Source: Bacillota bacterium
GTDB taxonomy: Bacteria > Bacillota > UBA994 > UBA5500
NCBI GenBank assembly: GCA_012735505.1
Contig: JAAYHE010000004.1
Coordinates: forward strand, 1 to 53,082
Reading direction: 5' to 3'
DNA: 53,082 bases
The position numbers and the translations under genes are program-made. The notes under the pieces are model-generated. The model was given only the letters and a program-made list of their open reading frames with translations. It was not told the origin of the DNA and did not search any database. Every line of letters begins with the position of its first letter. Position 1 is the first letter of the stretch. Below are positions 19,348 through 27,782 of the stretch, piece by piece.

Positions 19348-19495
19348 ACTTATAATGCGCAGGTTGCAGTCATGCTCGCGCGCATGTGTTCCTATTTTCG
19401 AACGCCGCTTCGGTAAGCTACTCTACACAGCCCGGATTTTCCTCATGTCTCTGGCGCATCCTATTAGCAGTAGGCGTCGTGTAGGAGGGAGTATA

Positions 19496-19756
19496 GTGGT
19501 CGACTACATGAATGAGGAACAATACCGTAAAGCTTTGCGCTACCGGATGCAAGAGACGATTGAAAATCTAGCCGTCCTCTGGCATGTACCAGATGAACAA
19601 GTTGATAGCGAACTGATTAACACGAGCTGTGATTGGTTGGAGCGCATGTTGGGCGAACTCCATTATTTTAACAAGAAGATCGTCCACGCCAGCGAGGGTC
19701 CACCCGAACCAGGCTTCGTTCCAGAGCAAGCTGGGAAAGGCGCCGATTTAAGGTAG
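19496..19756 (+). CDS. Hypothetical protein, small, soluble
   Basis: An 86-residue protein of unrecognised family: charged, predicted helical, with Trp residues in AVLWHV and CDWLERML and an acidic/Pro-rich tail. The GTG at 19496 is preceded by AGGAGGGA at ideal spacing. Upstream in-frame codons back to 19355 have arginine-rich non-typical composition and are probably not translated. It stands alone between the aldo/keto reductase and nfo. Confidence 0.7.
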   Translation: MVDYMNEEQYRKALRYRMQETIENLAVLWHVPDEQVDSELINTSCDWLERMLGELHYFNKKIVHASEGPPEPGFVPEQAGKGADLR

Positions 19757-19892
19757 CCTTTCTCTTAATTTTATCGGGGTGATATAATAAGCCGACTGTC
19801 TATTTAAGCGAGGTGTGGTCATTGATATGCATTGCTCCGCTTGGGTTTAGTTGCTTGGCAGGCGGTATCAAGATGGCAGGGTTAGTGACGCC

Positions 19893-20738
19893 ATGATTAG
19901 ACTCGGTGCTTTTCTGTCTATAGCTAAGGGAATCGATAAGGTTGTGCCGCAAGCACAAGAAATCGGGGCCAACACCTTTCAGTTTTTTACTCGCAACCCC
20001 CGCGGCGGTGCGGCTCGCACTATTGGGGAAAAGGAAATTGCGCGCTGGCTCAGGCTGCGTCAGGAAGCGGATATGGCCGAGGTTTGTGGGCATCTGCCCT
20101 ATACAGTAAATATGGCCAGCGACAAGCCTCGGTTACAGGAATTTGCTAGCATGGTAATTGTCGATGATTTGAGGCGAATGGCAGCCCTAGGTGTAGAATA
20201 CTTAGTAGTGCATCCCGGTAGCTCGCGGGAAGAACGGCTGGTAGCCCTCGAGCGCATTGTTCGCTTGTTGGATCAGGCTTTAGCTAGTGTCGAGTCCTCC
20301 AGCTTGCTATTATTGGAAACGATGGCTATGCAGGGGAATGAAATCGGTAGTATAGAAGAAATAGCTGCTATTTGGCATGCACTAGGGCGCCCTGCCCAGG
20401 TAGGCGTATGTCTAGATTCTTGCCATCTTTTCGCTGCCGGCTATGACTTCAGGCAGTATGCAGAGGTCGAGCGCTTGGTGGCAGATTTGGATCAATATAT
20501 CGGGCTCGAACAGGTGAAGGTTTTGCATCTAAACGACAGCAAGATGCCCAGCGGTAGTAGGCGGGATCGCCACGCCAACATCGGTGAAGGAGAGATCGGT
20601 GAGCTGGGTTTTGCCAACCTGCTGAGCCATCCCTTCATTCAACAACTGGCTTGGCAGCTGGAAACTCCGATTGATACCTATCGCGACTATGCGAAAGATA
20701 TAGCCCGTGTACGTCAAATAATTGGTGCCGAGAAGTAG
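19893..20738 (+). CDS. nfo: Endonuclease IV (AP endonuclease, Nfo)
   Basis: Zinc-dependent AP endonuclease of base-excision repair, cutting 5' to abasic sites. The start MIRLGAFLSIAKG matches the family N-terminus, so the 14 upstream in-frame codons are discarded. At 281 residues it is close to E. coli Nfo. Zinc-ligand segments are visible: VVHPGSS, LETMAMQGNE, GVCLDSCHLFAAGYD, VLHLNDSKMPSGSRRDRH, and an ETP segment near the C-terminus. The ribosome binding site is weak. The end of the gene forms the left arm of a hairpin. Confidence 0.94.
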   Translation: MIRLGAFLSIAKGIDKVVPQAQEIGANTFQFFTRNPRGGAARTIGEKEIARWLRLRQEADMAEVCGHLPYTVNMASDKPRLQEFASMVIVDDLRRMAALGVEYLVVHPGSSREERLVALERIVRLLDQALASVESSSLLLLETMAMQGNEIGSIEEIAAIWHALGRPAQVGVCLDSCHLFAAGYDFRQYAEVERLVADLDQYIGLEQVKVLHLNDSKMPSGSRRDRHANIGEGEIGELGFANLLSHPFIQQLAWQLETPIDTYRDYAKDIARVRQIIGAEK

Positions 20739-20766
20739 CCAGGTGGCTGCTCTCGGCACCAAAGTT
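20724..20766. terminator. Terminator-like hairpin between nfo and the convergent peroxiredoxin gene
   Basis: GGTGCCGAGA (20724-20733) pairs with TCTCGGCACC (20751-20760), with an inner GTAGCC/GGCTGC extension. The T-run is short (AAAGTTTTG). It overlaps the last nfo codons and probably serves both strands. Confidence 0.6.
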
Positions 20767-20769
20767 TTG

Positions 20770-21240
20770 TTAGCTTCGCTCCTGTAGGGCTTTGGCAATG
20801 CGCAGGAGTTCTTGTTCGTCACGCCTAATATCCATGTCGTTGATCAGCTGGTAGCGGATTATGCCCTGCTTATCAATAATAAAGGTGGCTCGGGCGGCGA
20901 CACCTTGGTCAGGAATTAATACTTGGTAGAGAGAGCTGACCTGGCGATGAATATCGCTGAGCAGCGGGAAAGAAATGCCTAGCTTCTCCCCAAAGGCTTT
21001 ATGCGAAGGACTGCTATCTACACTTATACCCAGCACCTGGGTGTCCAGCTCGGCGAACTTAGGACCAAGTTCTTGGCAAGCTGGAAGCTCTGATGATCAA
21101 ACAGGTGTCCAGTCGAGGGGGTAGAAAAGCAGCACAACATTTTTCTTGCCCCGATAATCGCTGAGTGTTACATCTTTACCGTTTTGATCTGGTAGCGTAA
21201 AATCGGGGGCGGGCTTACCGACAAAAATTTCTTGCGACAT
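20770..21240 (-). CDS. Selenocysteine-containing thioredoxin-type peroxiredoxin (in-frame UGA at the peroxidatic position)
   Basis: Predicted AhpC/TSA/BCP-like thiol peroxidase that reduces peroxides. Read from ATG 21240 (site GGGTGG) through an in-frame TGA at 21097-21099, the product is 156 residues. The TGA is codon 48 in the context [14 protein letters not shown], exactly where peroxiredoxins have the peroxidatic Cys (family form T-P-V/G-C). The sequence on both sides is in the same frame and typical of the family ([11 protein letters not shown] before; [13 protein letters not shown] and [13 protein letters not shown] after). Cys55 could resolve. A SECIS-like hairpin follows the UGA. The alternative is a pseudogene or sequencing error at one base; the exact coincidence with the catalytic residue argues for selenocysteine. 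Confidence 0.88.
21056..21082 (-). promoter_or_regulatory. SECIS-like hairpin downstream of the UGA codon
   Basis: On the minus strand AGCTT-GCCAA-(GAAC)-TTGGT-CCT-AAGTT forms two stacked 5-bp helices, with one G-U pair each and a 3-base bulge. The 4-base loop starts with G. The hairpin begins 14 bases after the UGA and its loop lies about 24 bases after it, within the range seen for bacterial SECIS elements. Confidence 0.55.
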
Positions 21241-21307
21241 TGATTCCACCCTTTCTGATTTTGCTATTCATAGTATGTCCTTGTTTGTAGCTGAGGGAGT
21301 GGTGTTT

Positions 21308-22417
21308 TTGGATACCCTTATTTTTTCTGCATCGGTAGGAGCTGGCCATGATCAGGCTGCACGGGCTTTGCGTGAAGAAATTTTGCGGCGTTATCCAGCA
21401 GCCCGAGTGGCCGTTGTAGATACCATTAGTTATATTAGCCCTATGCTTAATAAGTTAGTACTGGAAGGTTATCTAGGTTTGCTAAAGCTTTCACCCCGGG
21501 TCTACGGTAAGCTTTATGAAAAGACCGAAGGAGGCGATAATGGAGCCGATCTTGCCCACTGGCCTTATCGTTTGTTGTCTGGTGCTTTAACGAAGGTTAT
21601 CCGTTCCTATGCGCCGGATGCAATTATCTGTACCCACGCCTTTGCCACCGGCCTTCTGGGTACCCTCAAGACGCGGCAGCGCATCCGTCAGTATTTAACC
21701 ACAGTGGTCACCGATTTTACTGTACATTCCTACTGGGTGCATGCAGGCAACGATCTCTACTGTATCGCCCACGATGAACTTTCCGGTTTAATGGACGACC
21801 TAGGCGTGCCTAGGTCGCAAGTTGTGGCTACAGGTATACCTATTTTAAGTAAATTTGAAAAAAAACTAGATAAGAAAGCGATGCGCGAACGGCATGGTTT
21901 GGCAGATTTGCCGACCATTTTAGTCATGGGGGGGTCACTCGGCTTAGGTAAAATCAAGACCATTGTAGAGAGCTTGGATGCGCAAGCGGGCTCCTGGCAG
22001 ATATTGGTGGTAACGGGCAGAAACGAAAAGCTCCATGATGAACTAAAGCACCGCCACTGGAGCAATCGGGTCCATGTTTATGGTTTTATCAATTTTGTGC
22101 ATGAGCTAATGGCAGCGGCTGACATTGTGCTCACCAAGCCGGGAGGCATAACTGCGGCCGAGGCCTTAAGCCAGGGTAAACCGATTGTTATTATGTCACC
22201 TATTCCAGGGCAGGAAGACCGAAATAGTCGTTTCCTAACTGAACAAGGATGTGCTATTAGACTTAGGGCCGATACACAAGTGGGCCAGAAGGTGGCTCAG
22301 CTGTTGGCTGATGAAGAAGGCTTAGCGGCTCTCGGGCAACGGGCTGCCCAATTAGCTCGCCCTTTTGCAGCTGCCGCCATCGTCGATCAGGTTGAAGCTC
22401 GTGTTCGCAACTATTGA
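21308..22417 (+). CDS. MGDG-synthase-like family 28 glycosyltransferase
   Basis: Predicted membrane-associated glycosyltransferase of the MGDG synthase/diacylglycerol glucosyltransferase type. It has the N-terminal family motif IFSASVGAGHDQAARAL, a middle THAFATGLLGTL segment, and a C-terminal GT-B nucleotide-sugar domain with VMGGSLGLGK, VYGFINFVHELMAAADIVLTKPGGITAAEAL and GQEDRN. The start is uncertain. TTG at 21308 gives MDTLIFSAS after a GAGGGAG site and matches the family N-terminus; the ATG at 21275 lacks a good site. Likely product: glycolipid for the envelope or a lipoteichoic acid anchor. Confidence 0.88.
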   Translation: MDTLIFSASVGAGHDQAARALREEILRRYPAARVAVVDTISYISPMLNKLVLEGYLGLLKLSPRVYGKLYEKTEGGDNGADLAHWPYRLLSGALTKVIRSYAPDAIICTHAFATGLLGTLKTRQRIRQYLTTVVTDFTVHSYWVHAGNDLYCIAHDELSGLMDDLGVPRSQVVATGIPILSKFEKKLDKKAMRERHGLADLPTILVMGGSLGLGKIKTIVESLDAQAGSWQILVVTGRNEKLHDELKHRHWSNRVHVYGFINFVHELMAAADIVLTKPGGITAAEALSQGKPIVIMSPIPGQEDRNSRFLTEQGCAIRLRADTQVGQKVAQLLADEEGLAALGQRAAQLARPFAAAAIVDQVEARVRNY

Positions 22418-22523
22418 GCCGGCACGACCCGATCTGTAGCCTCAGTCTGGCTCCAAGCCTGATCGGTATATCTCCATCTCCTGCAGATGATACTAGATGT
22501 TGGGAAATAAGGGAGGTGGGCAG

Positions 22524-23486
22524 ATGGTAATTGATCTGCAATTAGTATACGGCCAGGCGCAGCGAGAATTGGCAGCAGTAGACGAGAAGATGCGGCAAGC
22601 GGTTAATACTTTGTCGCCTACATTGAGGGAAGCTGCCGAGTATGCCCTCGCCGGAGGCGGCAAACGGCTACGCCCGCTAATGACTATCTTGACGGCCAAG
22701 TTGGGCGAAGCGGCGGTCGAGCGAGTGGTGCCGGCAGCTGCAGCTTTAGAATTGGTGCATTTGGGCTCGCTAGTGCACGATGATATCGTTGATGAGTCGG
22801 CATGGCGTCGCAGCCAGCCTTCGGTAAACGCGAAGTATGGTAACAAAGTGGCCGTTCTGTTAGGCGACTTTTTCTTCGCACGCGCTCTAGACTTAGCTCG
22901 CCAGGTAGGGCTCGATGCTGTCCAGTCTATTTCCCGGGTAATCAGCAATTTGGTCGAGGGCGAACTAGAACAGTTGCGACGCAGTTATGATACGACAATC
23001 ACGGAAGAAGAATATTGGGAGCGGATTCAGCGTAAGACGGCTTCCTTTATCGCGGAATGTTGTCGCTTAGGTGCTATTTATAGTCAAGATAATCCTCTGG
23101 CACCCGAAACATTGCATGCTTATGGGCTGAATTTGGGGTTAGCTTATCAGGTAAAAGACGATCTCTTAGATTTCACTGGTAAAATTGATACGGTCGGTAA
23201 ACCCACCCAGCGCGACTTAACTGCCGGCGTGCTGACGCTACCTGTTATTCATACTTTGCAGCATCATCCGCGGCGCCAGGAGATAGCCCAATGGATAGCT
23301 GGAAAAGATTATGACTGGACGTTGGTGATAAATTGCATGCAGGAAGTCGGCTCTTTTGAATTTGCCCAAACGCGGGCTGAGGAGCTGATTGCAACAGCCA
23401 AGAACACCCTGGCTGCAGCACCTGAGCGTGAGGCTAAAACGGCTTTGCTTTCTTTAGCCGATTACGTGCTGACGCGGGTGTCGTAG
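22524..23486 (+). CDS. trans-Polyprenyl diphosphate synthase (long-chain, HepT/IspB-like)
   Basis: Condenses isopentenyl diphosphate units into a long polyprenyl diphosphate, usually the menaquinone side chain. The 320-residue protein has the first aspartate-rich motif DDIVD in VHLGSLVHDDIVDE, the GGKRLRP substrate-binding segment, and the second aspartate-rich motif in YQVKDDLLDF. The residue pattern before the first motif is of the long-chain type. The ATG at 22524 follows GGGAGGTGG; an upstream ATG nine codons earlier is not preceded by a site. The UbiA-type gene starts 7 bases downstream, so the two likely act together. Confidence 0.93.
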   Translation: MVIDLQLVYGQAQRELAAVDEKMRQAVNTLSPTLREAAEYALAGGGKRLRPLMTILTAKLGEAAVERVVPAAAALELVHLGSLVHDDIVDESAWRRSQPSVNAKYGNKVAVLLGDFFFARALDLARQVGLDAVQSISRVISNLVEGELEQLRRSYDTTITEEEYWERIQRKTASFIAECCRLGAIYSQDNPLAPETLHAYGLNLGLAYQVKDDLLDFTGKIDTVGKPTQRDLTAGVLTLPVIHTLQHHPRRQEIAQWIAGKDYDWTLVINCMQEVGSFEFAQTRAEELIATAKNTLAAAPEREAKTALLSLADYVLTRVS

Positions 23487-23493
23487 AGAACCC

Positions 23494-24405
23494 ATGCAGA
23501 TGGTTAAGTGGCGATCCTATTTGCACGGGTTATGGTTATTATTGCGTTTGACCCCTGTGTTAGCCTGGAGCGGCGGTGCCTTCTTGCTGGCTGCCGGCTT
23601 AGCGTATCGGGGCTGTGCCGATATAACTTGGGGAAGTGCCTTACGCTTATTACTAGTAGCAGTGATTATACAAGGGTGGCTAGCCCATAGCTTAAATGAC
23701 CGCACCGATTGGCTGAGCGGCACCGACCAGGGGGAAGCCAGAATTCTCTCTGGCGGTAGTGGTGCCGTGTGGTGGGGCTATCTGCCTTTACCACACCTTT
23801 ATCCTATAGCTGCCTGCAGTTTTGGCCTCGTTTTATTACTCACCTATCGGCAGACCCAGCAGCTCAGTATGTATCTCTATTTGTTGATAGGCCTTTGGGG
23901 CGCTATTGCTTATAGCCATGCACCCTGGTGCTTAGCTTATGTGCCTTTAGTGGGTGAATGGGGAGCTGCTTTCCCAGCCATAGTAGCCTGCGGCTTAGCT
24001 ACCTACCAAGGCTTACGCCAGCGCCTTGATTTCTTACCTGTAGCTGGTGCTATCCTCCACGGACTATTCGCGGTCGCATGGCTCATGCAGCATCACTTGC
24101 CCGATTGGCAAAATGATCTGCAAGCAAAGCCGCCCAAGCGAACTACGGTAGCTTGTGTAGCTGCGCAATATGGTCTGCAAACGGCTCGCCTCGTTGTTGT
24201 TGCCTATTTTCTCCTCACCGCCTTTATGGCAGCTATTCTTAGTTTTTTTAGCTCTCGTTTTGTCTGGACAGTGAGCTTAGCTCTTGGCTGTGCCTTATTG
24301 GCTTATTATCAAGATACGGGCAATACGAAACAAATGGCGTGGCGCGAGTTACAGATGGTAGGGATTATTTTGTTCCATGCTTGTCTATTAGGCTGGCTGC
24401 TGTAG
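23494..24405 (+). CDS. UbiA-family membrane prenyltransferase
   Basis: Integral membrane prenyltransferase of 303 residues with about eight hydrophobic segments. The two Mg-binding motifs of UbiA enzymes are visible: NDRTDWLSGTD at residues 68-78 and DWQNDLQAKPPKRT at 204-217, the latter followed by a helix as in MenA/UbiA. The neighbouring polyprenyl synthase suggests transfer of its product to an aromatic acceptor, as in menaquinone synthesis (MenA step). However, the sequence is divergent from typical MenA and no other men gene is in view, so the acceptor is unproven. Confidence 0.82.
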   Translation: MQMVKWRSYLHGLWLLLRLTPVLAWSGGAFLLAAGLAYRGCADITWGSALRLLLVAVIIQGWLAHSLNDRTDWLSGTDQGEARILSGGSGAVWWGYLPLPHLYPIAACSFGLVLLLTYRQTQQLSMYLYLLIGLWGAIAYSHAPWCLAYVPLVGEWGAAFPAIVACGLATYQGLRQRLDFLPVAGAILHGLFAVAWLMQHHLPDWQNDLQAKPPKRTTVACVAAQYGLQTARLVVVAYFLLTAFMAAILSFFSSRFVWTVSLALGCALLAYYQDTGNTKQMAWRELQMVGIILFHACLLGWLL

Positions 24406-24481
24406 ATCCGCTGGCAACCTTTGCTATCACTTGAGCTGGCTGCAAGAGGGAGTTATACTGAAGTATATTGGAGGGATATAT

Positions 24482-25285
24482 ATGCAGCCAGTGTTGCCAA
24501 AACGGATTAGCCGCATAATTTGGCGGGCCATTATGGAGTTTTCAATGTTATCCCCGGGAGACCGCTGTCTTGTCGGTTTGTCTGGCGGTAAAGATAGTGC
24601 ATTCTTGCTTTACGCTTTAGCAGCATTACAACGAAAAGCTCCCTTCCGGTTTGACTTGGCCGCTGCTACCATAGATCCCATGTTTGACCCAGATTTTCCC
24701 GCCGAACGGTTGCAGGCGCTGTGCGAGCAGCTGGGGGTACCATTTTTCTTAGAGCAGAGCAATCTGGCAGAGCTTGCTTTTGCTTCTAGCAGGCAGAATC
24801 CTTGTTCCCGTTGCGCCTATTTTCGCCGCGGGGCTCTAAACCGGATCGCTACGCGCGAAGGATATAGCCGCCTGGCTTTGGCTCATCACCATGATGATGC
24901 GGTAGAGACTTTTCTCATGGGGATTTTTTATAATGGCCAACTCCAGACTTTCACGCCAGTTACTAAACAAGATAATACTGGCTTATTAGTAATTAGGCCC
25001 CTAATTTATCTGCGCGAATCGCAGATCAGGGCTACACGGCGATTTTTCGATTGGGAGCCTATTCCGAGTTGCTGCCCTATAGATGGGAAAACATCGCGGT
25101 CAGCAGTAAAAGGGTTGTTAAAGACTTTGGAGAAGGAAAACCCCGCCGTTTTTGGCAATGTGAGCGCTGCTATGCGTTTGCCTCTGGAGAAGATAAAGCT
25201 TTGGCCGCCTCAGCTATCGCGGGAAGCCATGCAAGAGAAGTACCGAGCTGTAGTGGACGCACAGGAAAAGTCCTTTGAAACCTAA
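24482..25285 (+). CDS. TtcA-like PP-loop ATPase (tRNA 2-thiocytidine biosynthesis type)
   Basis: Member of the ATP-pyrophosphatase family that thiolates tRNA cytidine, or a close paralog. It has the PP-loop SGGKDS at residues 34-39, Cys108/Cys111 in NPCSRC, a LALAHHHDDAVETFLM segment, and Cys197-Cys198 in PIPSCCP, consistent with Fe-S coordination by three cysteines as in TtcA. Length is 267 residues. The ATG at 24482 has a GGAGGG site; the longer upstream frame does not. It is probably an individual gene after the UbiA-type gene. Confidence 0.85.
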   Translation: MQPVLPKRISRIIWRAIMEFSMLSPGDRCLVGLSGGKDSAFLLYALAALQRKAPFRFDLAAATIDPMFDPDFPAERLQALCEQLGVPFFLEQSNLAELAFASSRQNPCSRCAYFRRGALNRIATREGYSRLALAHHHDDAVETFLMGIFYNGQLQTFTPVTKQDNTGLLVIRPLIYLRESQIRATRRFFDWEPIPSCCPIDGKTSRSAVKGLLKTLEKENPAVFGNVSAAMRLPLEKIKLWPPQLSREAMQEKYRAVVDAQEKSFET

Positions 25286-25509
25286 AGTTGCCTAGCAGCG
25301 CAAGTATTTAAGGCAACAAGACCAGCGGTGGGAGTAGCCGCTGGCTACCGGCGCGCGAGGATGACGCCAGGCCTGCAACGAACAATTTGCCTAATTTTGC
25401 CGACCCTAGTTGGCGGTTAAGACCTAAAGGAGATAGGGAGCAGGCGTCGAATAGTAAGAGAAGTAGAGAAATAGATTTTTTGCTAGATTTAAGGGGAGCG
25501 GGATAAACC
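25286..25509. other. Intergenic region with two adjacent hairpins
   Basis: No gene is seen. GTTGCCT (about 25287) pairs with AGGCAAC (about 25310). It is followed at once by ACCAGCGG / CCGCTGG(C/T) (about 25320-25345). Neither is followed by a T-run. The remainder is GA-rich sequence up to the GTG start of the next gene. Confidence 0.45.
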
Positions 25510-26469
25510 GTGTTACGCTATATTACTATATCTATACTGTCTGCACTTTTAGTTTGGGTTTTCACGCCTTTAGCCGAACGTCTTTCTTACCGGCTAGGCC
25601 TAGTAGACATCCCTAGTCGGCGCAAACCACATGCTAAGCCAACCCCTTTGATGGGCGGTTGGGCGATGCTGATCAGTTTTGTAATTTCGGCTTTGGTAGC
25701 TGTGCCCGCTCACAGCAGCCGCACCGGTATTTTACTTGGTTCGCTTATCGCCTTCGCTATCGGCCTAGCCGATGATTATACCAAGTCGCGGGGCAAAGAA
25801 TTAGGAGCCTTGCCCAAATTCTTAGGGCAAGTTTTGGCGGCACTAGTGCTGGCTAGCTATGGCGTGCGTATCTACCATATAACTAACCCCTTTTCATCGA
25901 CAAAAGGCTTGATTTTCTTCCCGCCCTGGTTTTCGTACCTAACAACCGTAATTTGGGTGGTTGGGGTTATGAATTTGATCAACTTCATGGATGGCCTCGA
26001 CGGCCTAGCAGCAGGCATCACTTGTATAGCTGCGAGTACCTTGGCTCTAGTGGCTTGGCAAATGAATCAATCGGCTTCTGCTATTTCGGCAGTGATCGTT
26101 ATTGGCATTACCCTTGGATTCTTGCGTTTTAACAGATATCCTGCGTCTATTTTTATGGGCGATATGGGGGCCAATTTTCTAGGCTTCTTACTGGGAGCTA
26201 TTTCCGTAAGCGGTTCTTTTAAGAGTGCTACTTTGGTCGGTATGGTGGTACCAATCTTAGCTCTGGGGCTACCTATCGCCGATACAGCCATGAATGTAGT
26301 GCGGCGTACCTTAAATGGTCAACCTTTCTACGAAGCTGATTTAGGGCATGCGCATCATCGCTTGCAGCGCTGGGGCCTGACTCAGGTACAAACCGTCTTA
26401 TTTATGTATCTAATCAGCATTTGCTTTTCGCTCACTGCCCTAGTCTTCTTGTTTGCCAGCCGCCGCTAA
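25510..26469 (+). CDS. UDP-GlcNAc:undecaprenyl-phosphate GlcNAc-1-phosphate transferase (TagO/WecA type)
   Basis: Polytopic membrane enzyme of 319 residues that starts wall teichoic acid or other cell-wall glycopolymer synthesis by loading a sugar-phosphate on undecaprenyl phosphate. It has RRKPHAKPTPLMGG near residue 38, the Asp pair in GLADDYTKSRGK, the NLINFMDGLDGLAAG catalytic segment, the GDMGANFLGF segment, and HAHHRLQRWG near the C-terminus, which separates WecA/TagO from MraY. It starts with GTG after AAGGGGAGCGGG. A good terminator follows. Confidence 0.92.
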   Translation: MLRYITISILSALLVWVFTPLAERLSYRLGLVDIPSRRKPHAKPTPLMGGWAMLISFVISALVAVPAHSSRTGILLGSLIAFAIGLADDYTKSRGKELGALPKFLGQVLAALVLASYGVRIYHITNPFSSTKGLIFFPPWFSYLTTVIWVVGVMNLINFMDGLDGLAAGITCIAASTLALVAWQMNQSASAISAVIVIGITLGFLRFNRYPASIFMGDMGANFLGFLLGAISVSGSFKSATLVGMVVPILALGLPIADTAMNVVRRTLNGQPFYEADLGHAHHRLQRWGLTQVQTVLFMYLISICFSLTALVFLFASRR

Positions 26470-26518
26470 GCCACAAATCAAAAGGTCTTGCCTTTCTTCT
26501 CAACCAGGAGTGTCGGTT

Positions 26519-26546
26519 GCTGCCGATTTATCGGCAGCTTTTCTTC
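26519..26546 (+). terminator. Terminator after the TagO/WecA-type gene
   Basis: Perfect 8-bp stem GCTGCCGA / TCGGCAGC with loop TTTA, followed by TTTTCTTC. Confidence 0.88.
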
Positions 26547-26627
26547 TGTAGGCGGTATACTTGCTTGTCTGGCTAAAATAGGGCAACATAATATATGGGA
26601 CATTACCCTAGGATGGGGGCTATATTT

Positions 26628-27080
26628 ATGGAGGGTATAAAACAGTTAATTAACGCCGGTAGTAACATAGTGCAAAGTGCCCAGCTCTATTTGAATCAGG
26701 CTTTTAAAGAAAAGCAGTTGAGCAGTGCAGAAACTAATGTATTGATGTTTTTATACACCAACGGCGACAAAGTGATTCAAGATGAAATCGTTTCGGGTGT
26801 TGACGTTAGCAAACCTGCCATTTCGCGCACTATTAATTCCTTGGAGAGAAAAGGGTATATAGTGCGTAAACCCAGCCCCACCGACAAGCGCGCCAAACTA
26901 ATCTGCCTCACGGATAAAGCCTGGCAGGAAGAAGAGTTTATCCAGAGTGTTTATGCCGATTTCCTAAAGATTGCGGCCACCGGATTACCTGTTGATAAAG
27001 TGAAAGAATTTGCAGAGCTTTTGCAGCGTGTTTCTGATAACATCGATTCCTATCGCCGATCTGAGAAGAAACGACTTTGA
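26628..27080 (+). CDS. MarR-family transcriptional regulator
   Basis: Winged-helix DNA-binding protein of 150 residues. The core shows the MarR pattern: SAETNVLMFLYTNGD, VSKPAISRTINSLERKGYIVRKPSPTDKRAKLICLT with the wing Asp-Lys-Arg, and helical dimerisation ends. The ATG at 26628 follows GGATGGGGG; in-frame ATGs at 26595 and 26613 are less well placed. It stands alone between terminators, so its targets and ligand are unknown. Confidence 0.92.
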   Translation: MEGIKQLINAGSNIVQSAQLYLNQAFKEKQLSSAETNVLMFLYTNGDKVIQDEIVSGVDVSKPAISRTINSLERKGYIVRKPSPTDKRAKLICLTDKAWQEEEFIQSVYADFLKIAATGLPVDKVKEFAELLQRVSDNIDSYRRSEKKRL

Positions 27081-27091
27081 CTAATGACACT

Positions 27092-27127
27092 AAGACCTCA
27101 GGCAGGCCTTGCACTGAGGTCTTTTTG
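27092..27127 (+). terminator. Terminator after the MarR gene
   Basis: AAGACCTCAG (27092-27101) pairs with CTGAGGTCTT (27114-27123), followed by T5. Confidence 0.92.
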
Positions 27128-27131
27128 TCAG

Positions 27132-27710
27132 CTAGTGGCGGGGGGAGCGCGAAACGAATTTGTTGCCGACCACATAGAATCGCAGAGGCAAATCTCGGCC
27201 GACGCTTATTCCGATGCGGCCGCTACAGCCTATTTGGGCCGGGGGTGGCCCATCTAGCAAGTATAGGGGGGAGAAGGCTAGATCATGGCCGTTGAGGGCA
27301 AGATCAATGCCCATAGCTTGGCATAGCTTTCCGGGGCCGTTGGTTAGCTCTTTCTCGGGTCTGTGGCCCCTTCGGCTCCGCATAAGCTCTATTCCTTCCA
27401 CAGGCTCTAAGGCCCGGATCAGAACTGCTTCACCTATACCTGCAGGCTGGCAAACTACATTCATGCAATAGTGCACCCCATAACTGATGTAGATATAGCT
27501 AGTGCCGGGAGGCCCAAACATACAAGCATTGCGCTTTGTCTTGCCTCGCGCAGAATGGCTAGCCGGGTCGCCCGAGCTAAGATAAGCTTCGGTTTCTACA
27601 ATAATACCGCTGGTAATACCAGCATCCGTTTCGCAGACCAGTATTTTGCCCAATAGACGACGAGCTATGGTAGGAGTATCGCAATCTAGATAAAAGCTGG
27701 TCGGCAGCAA
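27132..27710 (-). CDS. DNA-3-methyladenine glycosylase (Mpg/AAG type)
   Basis: Removes alkylated purines in base-excision repair. The 192-residue protein matches the AAG family: ARRLLGKILV, the VETEAYL catalytic-Glu segment, the SHSARGKTKRNACMFGPPG DNA-intercalating region, a YGVHYCMNVV segment, and LTNGPGKLCQAMGID. It starts at TTG 27710 with AGGAGGG eight bases upstream. It is divergent from nth, another base-excision gene. Confidence 0.94.
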   Translation of the reverse strand: MLPTSFYLDCDTPTIARRLLGKILVCETDAGITSGIIVETEAYLSSGDPASHSARGKTKRNACMFGPPGTSYIYISYGVHYCMNVVCQPAGIGEAVLIRALEPVEGIELMRSRRGHRPEKELTNGPGKLCQAMGIDLALNGHDLAFSPLYLLDGPPPAQIGCSGRIGISVGRDLPLRFYVVGNKFVSRSPRH

Positions 27711-27782
27711 CAGTTAAGCCCTCCTATTAGCGTATGATTTATCCAAACCAACCGCATATTACCGGATGAGGAGAAAATAACC

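Noticed and set aside
19355-19495. N-terminal extension of the small hypothetical protein
   Set aside because: Arg/Cys-rich stretch without start signal; the GTG at 19496 has an ideal AGGAGGGA site.
20770-21036. Short open frame as a stand-alone truncated peroxiredoxin
   Set aside because: It would lack the catalytic part and start at a CTG without a ribosome binding site; reading through the UGA gives a full-length family member.
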